From NCBI GenBank assembly GCA_963718105.1, contig OY970352.1, positions 1,674,001 through 1,738,000 of the forward strand: DNA of 64,000 nt, in the 5' to 3' direction. The stretch is from DASYKT01 sp963718105. GTDB lineage: Bacteria > Acidobacteriota > Blastocatellia > Pyrinomonadales > Pyrinomonadaceae. The position numbers were made by a program, and so were the translations under genes. Within the stretch, counting starts at the first letter, position 1, and each line of letters opens with the position of its first letter. Shown piece after piece: positions 44,978-52,611 of the stretch. Under the pieces are notes generated by a model. That model was given only the letters and a program-made list of their open reading frames with translations, did not search any database and was not told where the DNA came from.

Positions 44978-45142
44978 GAGTTTAGAGAGTCTGGAGAGTC
45001 CAGCGGGTCGTGGGTAACGAGGTCAGAACCGGGAGCGGTAGCGACCGGGTAACGAACGCGAAGCGTTCGGAGTAAATAAAACCAGCGAGTTGAAAAAAGA
45101 ATCCGAAACCCGGTCGCTACCGCTCCCGGTTCTGACTTCATC
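44973..45142. repeat. Family F units and full family A palindrome
   Basis: Starts with gagagtttagagagtctgga (family F), followed by family A arms gaggtcagaaccgggagcgg (45020) and ctaccgctcccggttctgac with a spacer holding gaacgcgaagcgttc. Fills the gap to the next gene. Confidence 0.8.
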
Positions 45143-45163
45143 ACCAATCTACAATTAATTGAT

Positions 45164-45451
45164 ATGGACGGAAAGAAAAAAAGCCTCGGAAAGAAATTGG
45201 TGCATGCCGGCGGATGGCAGATCGCCAAGCGCGTGGCAAAGTCCATTCCGCCTTTCGGAACGGTGGTGGCGGTCGCTCTGGTCGGGCTGGATATCAGGAA
45301 TAAAGGGCTTGTCAACGGGGTTGTAAACTCAGGTATAGACGCTATTCCTTTTGTAGGTTTAGCAAAAAACGCGGTCGAGCTTTTTACCGGGGATTTTATA
45401 CCGGATAAGCCAAGAGAGTCTAAAGAGTCTGGAGAGTCTGGAGAGTCGTGA
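45164..45451 (+). CDS. Small hypothetical protein with repeat-encoded C-terminus
   Basis: A 95-residue protein I do not recognise by family. Residues 1-30 are basic (KKKSLGKKLVHAGGWQIAKR); two moderately hydrophobic segments follow (PFGTVVAVALVGLD, GIDAIPFVGLAKNAVELF). The last 13 residues (PRESKESGESGES) are encoded by family F repeats, so the stop probably moved when the repeat expanded. It may be membrane-associated. Nothing about neighbours suggests a role. Confidence 0.6.
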   Translation: MDGKKKSLGKKLVHAGGWQIAKRVAKSIPPFGTVVAVALVGLDIRNKGLVNGVVNSGIDAIPFVGLAKNAVELFTGDFIPDKPRESKESGESGES

Positions 45452-45454
45452 GTA

Positions 45455-45553
45455 ATGAGGTCAGTAGCGCCTGCGTTAGCGGGTGCGTTCTTGTTATGTT
45501 TACGATGATGATCAGATCACGCATCTGCTAACGCAGACGCTACTGACCTCATC
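45455..45553. repeat. Full family B palindrome
   Basis: Arms gtcagtagcgcctgcgttag and ctaacgcagacgctactgac with a 35-base AT-rich spacer, between convergent genes. Confidence 0.8.
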
Positions 45554-45558
45554 TCTAA

Positions 45559-46500
45559 CTAGACCGGGTCTGCCGTTATTTCCAGGTCGTCCTGTTCGGG
45601 CATATCGTTAAAGATAAGCTGCTCGACTTCTACCGCGCCGTCGGCTGAGGCCGTCAGGTCGTCGCCGTCCAGCCGCGCCAGCACGATAGTGATGTTATCT
45701 TCGCCGCCGCGTTCATTGGCGATCCGCACCATTTCGGCACAAGCCTTGTTCAGGTCCGCCGAGTGCTTCTTCACCGCGCCGAGCATATCTTCGGCATGCA
45801 GTTTATTAGACAAACCATCGCTGCACAGCAGCACCACGTCGCCGCGGCAGGGCACGATGCGGCAGGGAACGGGGAAAACCTCGCTTTGCGCGCCCAGCGC
45901 CTGCAGGATAACGTTTTTCAGCGCGTGGGTTTCCGCTTCTTCTGGCTTGATCTGGTTGGCGTCGATAAGCTGCTGAACGAGCGACTGGTCCTTGGTCACC
46001 TGGGTTATCACGCCACCCCGCACCACGTAAGCGCGGCTGTCGCCCACCTGGATGACATCCAGTTCATGCCGGGTAACAGCGGCGGCGGTAAAGGTCGCGC
46101 CCATCCCGTTAAACTGCGGGTCGCTGCGTCCCTGGCGGTGGATCTCGCTATTGGCGTGGACCGTCGCTTCGTAGAGCTTTTCGATCAGGCTTTCGCCGCC
46201 CGGTTCCTCGTCGCCCAAAGTTCTGTCCGGGTCGCCGTCGAGCAGGCGTTTGCTTACGCCTTCGACCGCCATTTTGCTCGCCACTTCGCCGGCCAGGGCG
46301 CCGCCCATTCCGTCGGAAACGGCCAGAATGAGCCCTTCGTCACCCACTTCCAGTTTTTGCGATTCAACGGGGAAAGTATGCGAGTCTTGTTCGCTGGTCC
46401 AGGTTTGCGAAGCGTCAATATTCAGCACGAGGTAGTTATCCTCATTGCCTTTGCGTACGCGTCCGATATGTGATGTGGCGTGCACCTCAACGGTCAACAT
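45559..46500 (-). CDS. PP2C-type Ser/Thr protein phosphatase
   Basis: A 313-residue soluble phosphatase. Family motifs: VRKGNEDNYLV (first metal ligand region), LILAVSDGMGGALAGEVASK, GATFTAAAV, VQVGDSRAYVVRGG, DVVLLCSDGLSNKLHAEDM and GGEDNITIVLARLDG. These carry the metal-binding Asp residues of bacterial Stp/PrpC enzymes. The C-terminal 40 residues are acidic and variable. It would remove phosphate from Ser/Thr kinase substrates; the kinase at 32.8 kb is a natural opponent, though not adjacent. Confidence 0.94.
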   Translation of the reverse strand: MLTVEVHATSHIGRVRKGNEDNYLVLNIDASQTWTSEQDSHTFPVESQKLEVGDEGLILAVSDGMGGALAGEVASKMAVEGVSKRLLDGDPDRTLGDEEPGGESLIEKLYEATVHANSEIHRQGRSDPQFNGMGATFTAAAVTRHELDVIQVGDSRAYVVRGGVITQVTKDQSLVQQLIDANQIKPEEAETHALKNVILQALGAQSEVFPVPCRIVPCRGDVVLLCSDGLSNKLHAEDMLGAVKKHSADLNKACAEMVRIANERGGEDNITIVLARLDGDDLTASADGAVEVEQLIFNDMPEQDDLEITADPV

Positions 46501-46535
46501 AAATCAACAGTAATTATAACTTAACAGGAAACTTT

Positions 46536-46691
46536 TTGGCTATATTCAGATTTTGGATTTTAGATTTCTGATTTTGGATTGTACGCAAGCTCGGTAAGCT
46601 TAGTGTTTGAACATCCAAAATACAAAAAACATTAATCACTAAATACACGAACTGCACGAAAAATCCAAAATCCAAAATCGCGAATCCGAAA
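46536..46691. repeat. AT-rich inverted repeats
   Basis: Units gattttggattttagatttc and aaaaatccaaaatccaaaat are complementary and can form a hairpin between the phosphatase and cystathionine gamma-synthase genes. No gene is seen here. Confidence 0.55.
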
Positions 46692-47834
46692 TCAAACTTG
46701 TGCTAATGCTTGATCCAGATCTTCAATAATATCCTCGATATCTTCGATTCCCACGGAAATACGCACCAGCCCGTCCGTAATACCGAGCTTATTGCGCTTT
46801 TCAACGGGAACGGACGCATGCGTCATTGAGGCAGGGTGCGAGATCAGCGATTCCACACCGCCCAGCGACTCAGCCAGCGTACATAGCTTGACGGATTCTA
46901 AAACTTTCTTTGCGTTTTCTAAACTGCCGGTTTCAAACGAAACCATGCCGCCAAAACCGAACTGTTGGCGTTTGGCGACCTCGTGCTGGGGATGCGAAAC
47001 CAGCCCCGGGTAATAAACTTTTTGCACCTTCGGGTGTTCGCCCAGGAAATTTGCCACCGCGCGGCCGTTTTTATCGTGGGCCTCCATCCTGATGGCCAGT
47101 GTTTTTGTTCCACGTAATACCAAAAAGGCGTCCATCGGCGAAATGATCGCGCCGATGCTGTTTTGCACGAATTTGATCCATTCCGCGTCGGTGTCATCAT
47201 TTAAAGCGACAAATCCGCCCACGCCGTCCGAGTGCCCGTTGAGGTATTTAGTGGTCGAATGCACCACGATATCCACGCCATGCTCGATCGGGCGCTGCAG
47301 GTAGGGCGACATAAACGTGTTGTCGCACACCACGCGCGCATCGCCCGTATGCGCGACGTCCGAAACGGCTTTCAGGTCGGTGACGGACATTACGGGGTTG
47401 GTCGGCGTTTCGACAAAGACCATTTTTGTGTTGGGTTTCATCGCGGCTTCGACATTAAGAGCGTCGGTCGTATCGACCAGGTCGAATTCGATACCGTAAT
47501 TGCGCAGCACCCGGTCGAAGAGGCGAAACGTCCCGCCGTAGGTGTTGTCACCCAGGATCACGTGGTCGCCTGCCTTGACCAGTTTCAAAGTGGCGTCAAT
47601 GGCCGCCATCCCACTGGCGAATGCGTAACCGTATTTCGCGCCCTCGAGCGCGGCAATATTGGCTTCGAGCGCCGAGCGGGTCGGGTTCTGCGTACGGGCA
47701 TATTCAAAGCCGCCCGTCGGTCGGCCTAACGCTTCCTGCTTGTAAGTTGAGGTCTGGTAAATAGGGACCGAAACCGCCCCGGTGGCCTGGTCGGGCTCAT
47801 TGCCCGCGTGAATTGCCTTGGTCGAAAAACCCAT
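46692..47834 (-). CDS. metB: Cystathionine gamma-synthase/lyase family PLP enzyme
   Basis: A 380-residue enzyme of the Cys/Met metabolism PLP family. Motifs: YARTQNPTRSALEANIAALE (PLP phosphate and Arg region), ASGMAAIDATL, FVETPTNPVM, VVCDNTFMSPYLQRP and HSTTKYLNGHSDGVGG with the PLP-binding Lys. The C-terminal segment has SLGGVESLISHPASMTHA and VRISVGIEDIEDI. Synthase (methionine path) and lyase activities cannot be separated by eye; the symbol is therefore the likelier, not certain, one. It stands alone, without other methionine genes nearby. Confidence 0.9.
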   Translation of the reverse strand: MGFSTKAIHAGNEPDQATGAVSVPIYQTSTYKQEALGRPTGGFEYARTQNPTRSALEANIAALEGAKYGYAFASGMAAIDATLKLVKAGDHVILGDNTYGGTFRLFDRVLRNYGIEFDLVDTTDALNVEAAMKPNTKMVFVETPTNPVMSVTDLKAVSDVAHTGDARVVCDNTFMSPYLQRPIEHGVDIVVHSTTKYLNGHSDGVGGFVALNDDTDAEWIKFVQNSIGAIISPMDAFLVLRGTKTLAIRMEAHDKNGRAVANFLGEHPKVQKVYYPGLVSHPQHEVAKRQQFGFGGMVSFETGSLENAKKVLESVKLCTLAESLGGVESLISHPASMTHASVPVEKRNKLGITDGLVRISVGIEDIEDIIEDLDQALAQV

Positions 47835-47955
47835 AAGTATAAATTAAAGCCGTATAATCAGAAGGTTATGGTAGCTTGGCAGGGAAAAGGGTGTCAAATA
47901 TGAAGATCAGTATGGGGCGCGGGCAGCTCTGAGTCCCGCCTTTAGGCGGCCTGCC

Positions 47956-48060
47956 GTCAGTAGCGTCTGCGTCAGCAGATGCGTAAACCGCAGACGTGAA
48001 CGCACCCGCTAACGCAGACGCTACTGACAAGAGTAACCACCTCGTCATCCGAAGCGGATG
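47956..48060. repeat. Family B palindrome followed by the hairpin invaded by the IS element
   Basis: Family B arms gtcagtagcgtctgcgtcag and taacgcagacgctactgaca, then aaccacctcgtcatccgaag and cggatgccacccctcc. The last part is the same unit as in the tandem at 53484-53725, and its hairpin loop received the IS1595 element. Confidence 0.7.
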
Positions 48061-48069
48061 CCACCCCTC

Positions 48070-48077
48070 CTTCAAAA
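48070..48077. repeat. Left target-site duplication of the IS1595 element
   Basis: CTTCAAAA, repeated exactly at 51118-51125 after the right terminal repeat. Eight bases is the duplication length usual for IS1595 elements. Confidence 0.9.
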
Positions 48078-48101
48078 GGTAATTATATACTTGACTCAGT
48101 A
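48078..48101 (+). repeat. Left terminal inverted repeat (24 bp)
   Basis: Begins GGTAATTATATACTTGAC; its reverse complement is found exactly at 51094-51117. It contains the -35 box of the transposase promoter. Confidence 0.92.
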
Positions 48102-48119
48102 AAGTTTCTATGTCATAAT
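48091..48119 (+). promoter_or_regulatory. Transposase promoter overlapping the left terminal repeat
   Basis: -35 TTGACT (48091-48096), 17-base spacer, -10 CATAAT (48114-48119). Only six bases separate the -10 box from the transposase ATG, so the transcript would be essentially leaderless. Confidence 0.65.
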
Positions 48120-48125
48120 TCTTAC

Positions 48126-49085
48126 ATGGTCAAGCAAAACGACAACTTACCGCAAACTTTACAACAGGCAGTCCGTTTCTTTTCGGACGATCTAACCTGC
48201 ATCCAATTCGTTGCCGACCGCCGTTGGCATGATGGACAAGCGGTTTGCCCGAAGTGCAACAGCACCGTTAATTCCTTTATGGAATCCCGTAAAGTTTGGC
48301 AGTGCAAAAACAAAGAATGCAAAAAGCAATTCTCGGTCAAAGTCGGAACCATTTTTGAAGACTCCGCGCTCGGGCTCGACAAATGGCTTATGGCTATGTG
48401 GATGATAGCCAACTGCAAAAACGGTGTCTCATCCTGCGAGATTGCCCGTGAAATCGGCATCACTCAAAAATCAGCTTGGCACATGCTTCACCGCATCCGC
48501 ATCGCTATGGAAAACGGCTCCATTGAAAAACTTGGCGGCACCGTAGAAGTCGATGAAACTTACATCGGCGCGGCATCAAAGAACATGCACGCTAAAAAGC
48601 GTAAAGCGGTTGTCAAAGGTCGCGGCATGAATCATAAGACCGCTGTTATGGGTATGCTTTCCCGCGATTCCAAAAAGGTTAAAGCCAAAGTTATCGCTTG
48701 AGTTGACGTTCCGACCTTGAACGAAAACATCAAAGCATCTATCGAATCCGGCTCAACTGTCATGACCGATGGTCACGGTGGTTATCGCAACATGTCAGAT
48801 GAGTACGTTCACGAGGTTGTTGACCATGCAATCGAATATGTCCGCGATCACGTTCACACTAACGGCATCGAAAACTTCTGGTCGTTACTGAAACACACCG
48901 TCAAAGGAACCTACGTTTCAGTTGAACCGCAACACCTGAACAAATATGTCAATGAACAAACTTTCCGATACAACGAAAAGGACGGTACCAATCAAGACCG
49001 ATTCTTAGAGTTAATCAATGGTATATTCGGCAAGCGCCTTACCTACTCTGAGTTAATCGGTTATGATCGGCCAGCCACGGTTTAA
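48126..49085 (+). pseudogene. IS1595-family transposase with in-frame TGA
   Basis: Two reading frames (48126-48701 and the continuation to 49085) lie in the same frame and are split only by TGA at 48699-48701. Read through, the protein would be about 319 residues, normal for the family. It has an N-terminal zinc ribbon (CPKC and CKNKEC), a helix-turn-helix region (SSCEIAREIGITQKSAWHML) and the DDE-type domain: VEVDETYIG, VMTDGHGGY and HTNGIENFWSLLK. The stop separates the first catalytic Asp from the other two residues, so the element cannot move by itself unless the codon is read through. A plus-strand hairpin with a T-run follows. Confidence 0.88.
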
Positions 49086-49116
49086 TCGCAAATATCCAAA
49101 ACGCGGTAAGAAAAGA

Positions 49117-49146
49117 AAGTCTGATTAACGTCAGGCTTTTTTCTTT
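49117..49146. terminator. Bidirectional terminator between transposase and cargo genes
   Basis: AGTCTGATTAACGTCAGGCT forms a 7-bp stem with one G-T pair, followed by TTTTTTCTTTTTG on the plus strand; on the minus strand it is followed by TTTCTTTTCTTA. It overlaps the stop of the 51-residue gene. Confidence 0.7.
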
Positions 49147-49286
49147 TTGTCATCGTCGCGTTGTTTTTTCAATTCTTTTTCCCGGCGATCTATTTCAGAT
49201 TTGGGAACTTTGATAACTTTTTTGAATAAATCATTAAAGCGATCAAATTCTTTTCCTTCTTTTTTTGTTTCAATTTTTTTACTCAT
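49131..49286 (-). CDS. Small basic protein (51 residues), third cargo gene
   Basis: Begins MSKKIETKKEGKEFDRFNDL and continues with FKKVIKVPKSEIDRREKELK and a Lys/Asp-rich end. The ATG at 49286 overlaps the HEPN stop (ATGA), so it should be translated by coupling, which supports it as a real gene although it is short. It is predicted helical and highly charged. Small proteins with an FDxxxxxLFKKVIxVPKxEI-like core are common next to toxin-like genes and mobile elements, as far as I recall; an antitoxin or regulator role here is only a guess. Confidence 0.65.
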   Translation of the reverse strand: MSKKIETKKEGKEFDRFNDLFKKVIKVPKSEIDRREKELKKQRDDDKKKKA

Positions 49287-49780
49287 CTTAGCCCTTTTAA
49301 TTCCTTAGCCTTCAGCTCAAGAACTTCAATTAAGACATCAAATACCTCTATGCTCTTTTCGTAGATGCGCTTGAGCTCGGGCAGCGTCAAGCCAACCGTT
49401 CCAAGTCTATGAGCTACGTTTTGCCGATTAGTGTTGATGTCATTCCATGCTTGAATTTGTTCGTTGCTTAATCCAATTGTAAAAAGTTTTTTATATTGTT
49501 CGTCAAAACGACCTGCAATCCCAGTCAAATCTGCAATTTTTATGTGCTTGCAAACATCCTTTAAGCAAGTGCCCACAAAATTCAGGCATTGATCATCGTT
49601 ACTTCGTGCCCCTCGTTTCTCTACTAACGAGGTAATTCTTACTTGATACTCAGCCCAAATATGTATCAGCAATAATTGAACGAAATAGTTTTCAATCTGA
49701 GTGTTCCAAGAATTTGTTTGGTCTAAATGCTCCGTACAAGATTGAAACAAAGCATCTAAAGACGTGAATCGAACCGCCAT
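49283..49780 (-). CDS. HEPN-domain protein (MAE_28990/RiboL-PSP-like), predicted RNase
   Basis: A 165-residue all-helical protein. The motif TNRQNVAHRLG (Arg119, His124) is the R-x4-H signature of HEPN ribonucleases; its position near the end of a four-helix bundle fits. The N-terminal helix (NTQIENYFVQLLLIHIWAEY) resembles the MAE_28990/RiboL-PSP type HEPN. Its ATG is nine bases after the DUF262 stop and its stop overlaps the start of the 51-residue gene, so all three are one operon. HEPN proteins are typical toxins of toxin-antitoxin and defence systems. No partner MNT gene is present; DUF262 is the likely partner. Confidence 0.82.
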   Translation of the reverse strand: MAVRFTSLDALFQSCTEHLDQTNSWNTQIENYFVQLLLIHIWAEYQVRITSLVEKRGARSNDDQCLNFVGTCLKDVCKHIKIADLTGIAGRFDEQYKKLFTIGLSNEQIQAWNDINTNRQNVAHRLGTVGLTLPELKRIYEKSIEVFDVLIEVLELKAKELKGLR

Positions 49781-49789
49781 ACATTCGCC

Positions 49790-50980
49790 TCATCGAAAAA
49801 GAACGGTTTGTGCCTTTGCTATACGTTTTGGAACTACATCATCATCCGTGGTTGCGCTACTTATCCATTCGAGATAATCAGGATTTTTAAACAATCTGTG
49901 GAGTCGGTTTTTTACACGCGAAATTTCTTGCGCGCTAGGTTTTTTTATCGAAGTTAAGTCTTGAAACTGACGGGCAAAAGCGGTAAATATCGAATCAAAT
50001 ACTGCTACGTTCAGCCCTCGAATAATGTGAAAAGGTTTTTCGCCAAGATACTGGACAACCAGATCAGCTATCGCGTAAAAGCGTTTCTTAAACTCCTCTT
50101 GTTGCTCTAGATATTTTTGACGTTTTTTATCAATTCGTTTTATCTCGGCTTTTGTATCACCATCTTGAGCTTTTGGGGGGCGGCGATGTGTTTTCATAAA
50201 TGAGTTAAGGAAATCTTTCATTGGCTTCTTGTATTTCTTATCGGTATAAAACAAGGCGAGAAAACGCAAAATCAGCTCTATATCTCTCATTCGTTTATCT
50301 GCTTTTTTTATCCCAAAAATCTTACGCCAAGATGGGTACTCATTTAATTCTTTTAAGAGAGTATTAAACTCACCTTCACATACGCAATTGCGAATTTCTT
50401 GGGGACGCAAATCCATCCCGCCCGTATTTAAACGAGAGAATATCTCAAACATACTAGTGTCATCGTCTGGCTCTAGTTGTTGCATTATAAAAGAGCGCAA
50501 CACTGATGTTTTAAGATTATTCATGGCTTTCGTGTCCTTTTTTAGGGACTCGAAGGTAGCATTATGAAACTGGCTTTTCTCATGCAATCCGATAAGCGTA
50601 AATTGCTCAAGTTTGCCTTCAGGGATTTCCTCTCGATCACCAAACCAGCCGCTAAAAAAGTACACAATCGTTCGCAGTCGTTGATGACCGTCAACTACCA
50701 GTAAGCCAGAGTCTTCTTTGTCTTTGTATAGATATACAGGCGGAACAGGCAAGCCTAACAAAAAAGATTCAATTAGTTTACTGGCTCTTACTTGAGGCCA
50801 TACATAGCGTCTTTGAAATCCCTCTTTGCGGATCTCTTTATTCGTCCACTTCTCCACTAATACTTCTAATGTGAAGTCTGCGGGGTAGGTGGATATTACA
50901 AAAGGCTCTAACGCGGACTCTTGGTCTTCTTCCTCGCTTGCGATCTCTTGCAAAGGCGAACGATCCTTATTCTCATCCAT
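49790..50980 (-). CDS. DUF262 (DGQR/GmrSD N-domain) protein
   Basis: A 396-residue protein; ATG 50980 chosen because AAGGAG stands eight bases upstream, whereas the in-frame ATG at 51016 has no such site. ParB/Srx-like DUF262 features: FQRRYVWPQVRASKLIES (residues 55-72), LLVVDGHQRLRTI (DGxQR motif, Asp97 to Arg101, with His in place of the usual Gln) and FSRLNTGGMDLRPQEIRN. The C-terminal half is helical and charged (about 240-396), without the DUF1524 HNH nuclease of GmrS/D. In SspE- and BrxU-type systems DUF262 hydrolyses nucleotides to control a nuclease. Here it may sense invasion and control the HEPN partner; this is inference. Confidence 0.88.
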   Translation of the reverse strand: MDENKDRSPLQEIASEEEDQESALEPFVISTYPADFTLEVLVEKWTNKEIRKEGFQRRYVWPQVRASKLIESFLLGLPVPPVYLYKDKEDSGLLVVDGHQRLRTIVYFFSGWFGDREEIPEGKLEQFTLIGLHEKSQFHNATFESLKKDTKAMNNLKTSVLRSFIMQQLEPDDDTSMFEIFSRLNTGGMDLRPQEIRNCVCEGEFNTLLKELNEYPSWRKIFGIKKADKRMRDIELILRFLALFYTDKKYKKPMKDFLNSFMKTHRRPPKAQDGDTKAEIKRIDKKRQKYLEQQEEFKKRFYAIADLVVQYLGEKPFHIIRGLNVAVFDSIFTAFARQFQDLTSIKKPSAQEISRVKNRLHRLFKNPDYLEWISSATTDDDVVPKRIAKAQTVLFR

Positions 50981-51075
50981 TGATAGGCTCCTTGCTGGGT
51001 ATGCTCTTAACGCCATAACATACCCTCTGATTTCTGTTTACACAACCTGATTTTGTGTCGATGTAGGTGGATACA

Positions 51076-51104
51076 ATAGTATACCCTTTTATATACTGAG
51101 TCAA
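51076..51104 (-). promoter_or_regulatory. Cargo-operon promoter overlapping the right terminal repeat
   Basis: On the minus strand: -35 TTGACT (51104-51099) inside the inverted repeat, 17-base spacer, -10 TACTAT (51081-51076). It points inward at the DUF262 gene. Confidence 0.55.
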
Positions 51105-51117
51105 GTATATAATTACC
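51094..51117 (-). repeat. Right terminal inverted repeat (24 bp)
   Basis: Exact reverse complement of 48078-48101, ending ATAATTACC at the element boundary. Confidence 0.92.
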
Positions 51118-51125
51118 CTTCAAAA
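51118..51125. repeat. Right target-site duplication of the IS1595 element
   Basis: CTTCAAAA, identical with 48070-48077. Confidence 0.9.
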
Positions 51126-51276
51126 GGAGGGGTGTTTATGATCGAACGCGGGGCGTTCGTGCCGAATGAATTCGGCGCTCCATTATTGGCGTTACGTAAT
51201 TATTGCCTCTTGATTATCAAAAGAGCATAATCGTGGGGCAACATCCTAAAACTCTCAAAAAGGAAATTTAAAGAAG

Positions 51277-51540
51277 ATGAAAAACACTCTCATCAGATTG
51301 CTCGTGTTGGCGTTGTTGGCGTCCGGGACTTTGAATTTAATGGCGTATTCGAAATCGGACCCGCTGGAGCAGTTGAACACAGATTTTTATGGCCGGCGAT
51401 ATCTGGCGGCTACGGTTGACGAAAATAACACGCTGACGATCACGCTCCGCTACATCCCGGATAATCCGTTTGAAGCAGGCTCGACCCATCATATCTATAT
51501 CGCCGATGTCGATGTGGAAAACGATATTACCAGCGATTAA
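51277..51540 (+). CDS. Small secreted hypothetical protein
   Basis: An 87-residue protein with a clear signal peptide (1-23, LIRLLVLALLASGTLNLMAY) and a mature part of about 64 residues (YGRRYLAATVDENNTLTITL and IPDNPFEAGS) that I do not recognise. AAAGGAAATT and AAAGAAG stand upstream of the ATG. A family A repeat begins directly after the stop. Expression as a periplasmic protein is plausible; function unknown. Confidence 0.6.
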   Translation: MKNTLIRLLVLALLASGTLNLMAYSKSDPLEQLNTDFYGRRYLAATVDENNTLTITLRYIPDNPFEAGSTHHIYIADVDVENDITSD

Positions 51541-51544
51541 GAAA

Positions 51545-51661
51545 GCAGTCAGAACCCGAAGCGGTAGCGAGGGGTTTCGGTTCGTGTTTAAATCCAAAAG
51601 CCCGAAACCACGAAAACCCAAAAACGAAACCCGGTCGCTACCGCTCCCGGTTCTGACCTCA
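51545..51661. repeat. Full family A palindrome
   Basis: Arms gtcagaacccgaagcggtag and ctaccgctcccggttctgac; the spacer holds gcccgaaaccacgaaaaccc. Starts four bases after the preceding stop codon. Confidence 0.85.
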
Positions 51662-51723
51662 TACCAAACGCTTACATTATTAATCTCGCAGAATGATAAA
51701 TATTCGTGATATTCTTAGCTGGA

Positions 51724-52611
51724 ATGGATATCAACCAGCTAGAGGTATTGGTGACGGTGGCGAAGGAGAAGAGTTTTTCGCGGGCGGCGGACATTTTGAA
51801 CCGCACGCAGCCGGCCATTTCGCAAGCCATCCGGCGGCTGGAGGCCGATGTCGGCGAGAAGCTTTTTGACCGCTCTTCCAAGGACGGCACGCTGACCTCG
51901 GCCGGGAACGTGCTGGTCGAATATGCCAAACAGATGCTCAACCTGCGTAAGGACGCGCAGAGTGCCATTCGCGAACTCAAAGATCTGCACCACGGCAAGG
52001 TGACCATCAGCGCCAACGAGCACACCGTCTTTTACCTGCTGCCGGTGATCCGCGTTTTTCGCCAGCGCTACCCGCATATCAAGGTCGAGGTAAAACGCGG
52101 TGTGGCCAGCCGCATCCCGACCGAGATAATAGGGCGCGAGGTAGAACTGGGCGTGATCTCGTTTAAGCCGCATGACGAATCGGTAAAATCCGTGGCGGTC
52201 GAGGGCGACGAACTGGTGATGATCGTCGCGCCGAAACACCCGCTGGCAAAACGCGGCGAGGTTTCGGTCAAAGACCTGGGAAATGAAAATTTTGTGGCGC
52301 ACAACGCGCCTTCGCCCTATCGCGAAAGTGTGATCGAAACGTTCGAGAAATACTCGGTGCCGCTTAATATCAGCGTCGAGCTGCCTTCGCTTGAGGCGAT
52401 CAAAAAGCTGGTGGAAACCGGAACGGGCGTAGCGCTGGTGCCGAAATTATCCGCCCAATCCGAGCTGGACCAGGGAACGCTGGCCGGCGTTTCGATAAAA
52501 GAGATCAGGCTGGAAAGAAAGCTGCATATCATCTATCGCCGCAACACCGTGCTGTCTCACGCGGCGCAGGCATTTTTGGACACGGCCAAAGATGTAGGAA
52601 ATGCGGGATGA
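51724..52611 (+). CDS. LysR-family transcriptional regulator
   Basis: A 295-residue DNA-binding regulator. The N-terminal winged helix-turn-helix is typical (MDINQLEVLVTVAKEKSFSR, ADILNRTQPAISQAIRRLEA). The effector domain (about 90-290) resembles CysL/CysB-type regulators (GKVTISANEHTVFYLLPVIR, MIVAPKHPLAKRGEVSVKDL). ATG 51724 is preferred over GTG 51706 because it begins at the conserved MDINQLE. Its target is unknown; the P-loop protein gene downstream is on the same strand. The stop codon TGA overlaps the start of a family A repeat, so the C-terminus may have been altered by it. Confidence 0.93.
   Translation: MDINQLEVLVTVAKEKSFSRAADILNRTQPAISQAIRRLEADVGEKLFDRSSKDGTLTSAGNVLVEYAKQMLNLRKDAQSAIRELKDLHHGKVTISANEHTVFYLLPVIRVFRQRYPHIKVEVKRGVASRIPTEIIGREVELGVISFKPHDESVKSVAVEGDELVMIVAPKHPLAKRGEVSVKDLGNENFVAHNAPSPYRESVIETFEKYSVPLNISVELPSLEAIKKLVETGTGVALVPKLSAQSELDQGTLAGVSIKEIRLERKLHIIYRRNTVLSHAAQAFLDTAKDVGNAG

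Larger units (their letters stand above)
48078..51117. mobile_element. IS1595-family element with DUF262-HEPN cargo (3,040 bp)
   Basis: Bounded by perfect 24-bp inverted repeats and an 8-bp duplication CTTCAAAA. It carries an IS1595-type DDE transposase (plus strand, interrupted by TGA) and a three-gene minus-strand cargo: DUF262 protein, HEPN protein, 51-residue basic protein. The cargo genes are visibly richer in A and T than the chromosomal genes around them, fitting foreign origin. Rejoining the flanks restores the hairpin cacccctcctt-caaa-aggaggggtg. IS1595 elements with passenger genes are known; this cargo combination I have not seen described. Confidence 0.92.

Noticed and set aside
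48699..48701. Selenocysteine or programmed read-through at the transposase TGA
   Set aside because: IS1595 transposases have no selenocysteine, the position is not catalytic, and no hairpin suited to recoding is evident right after it. A nonsense mutation is simpler.
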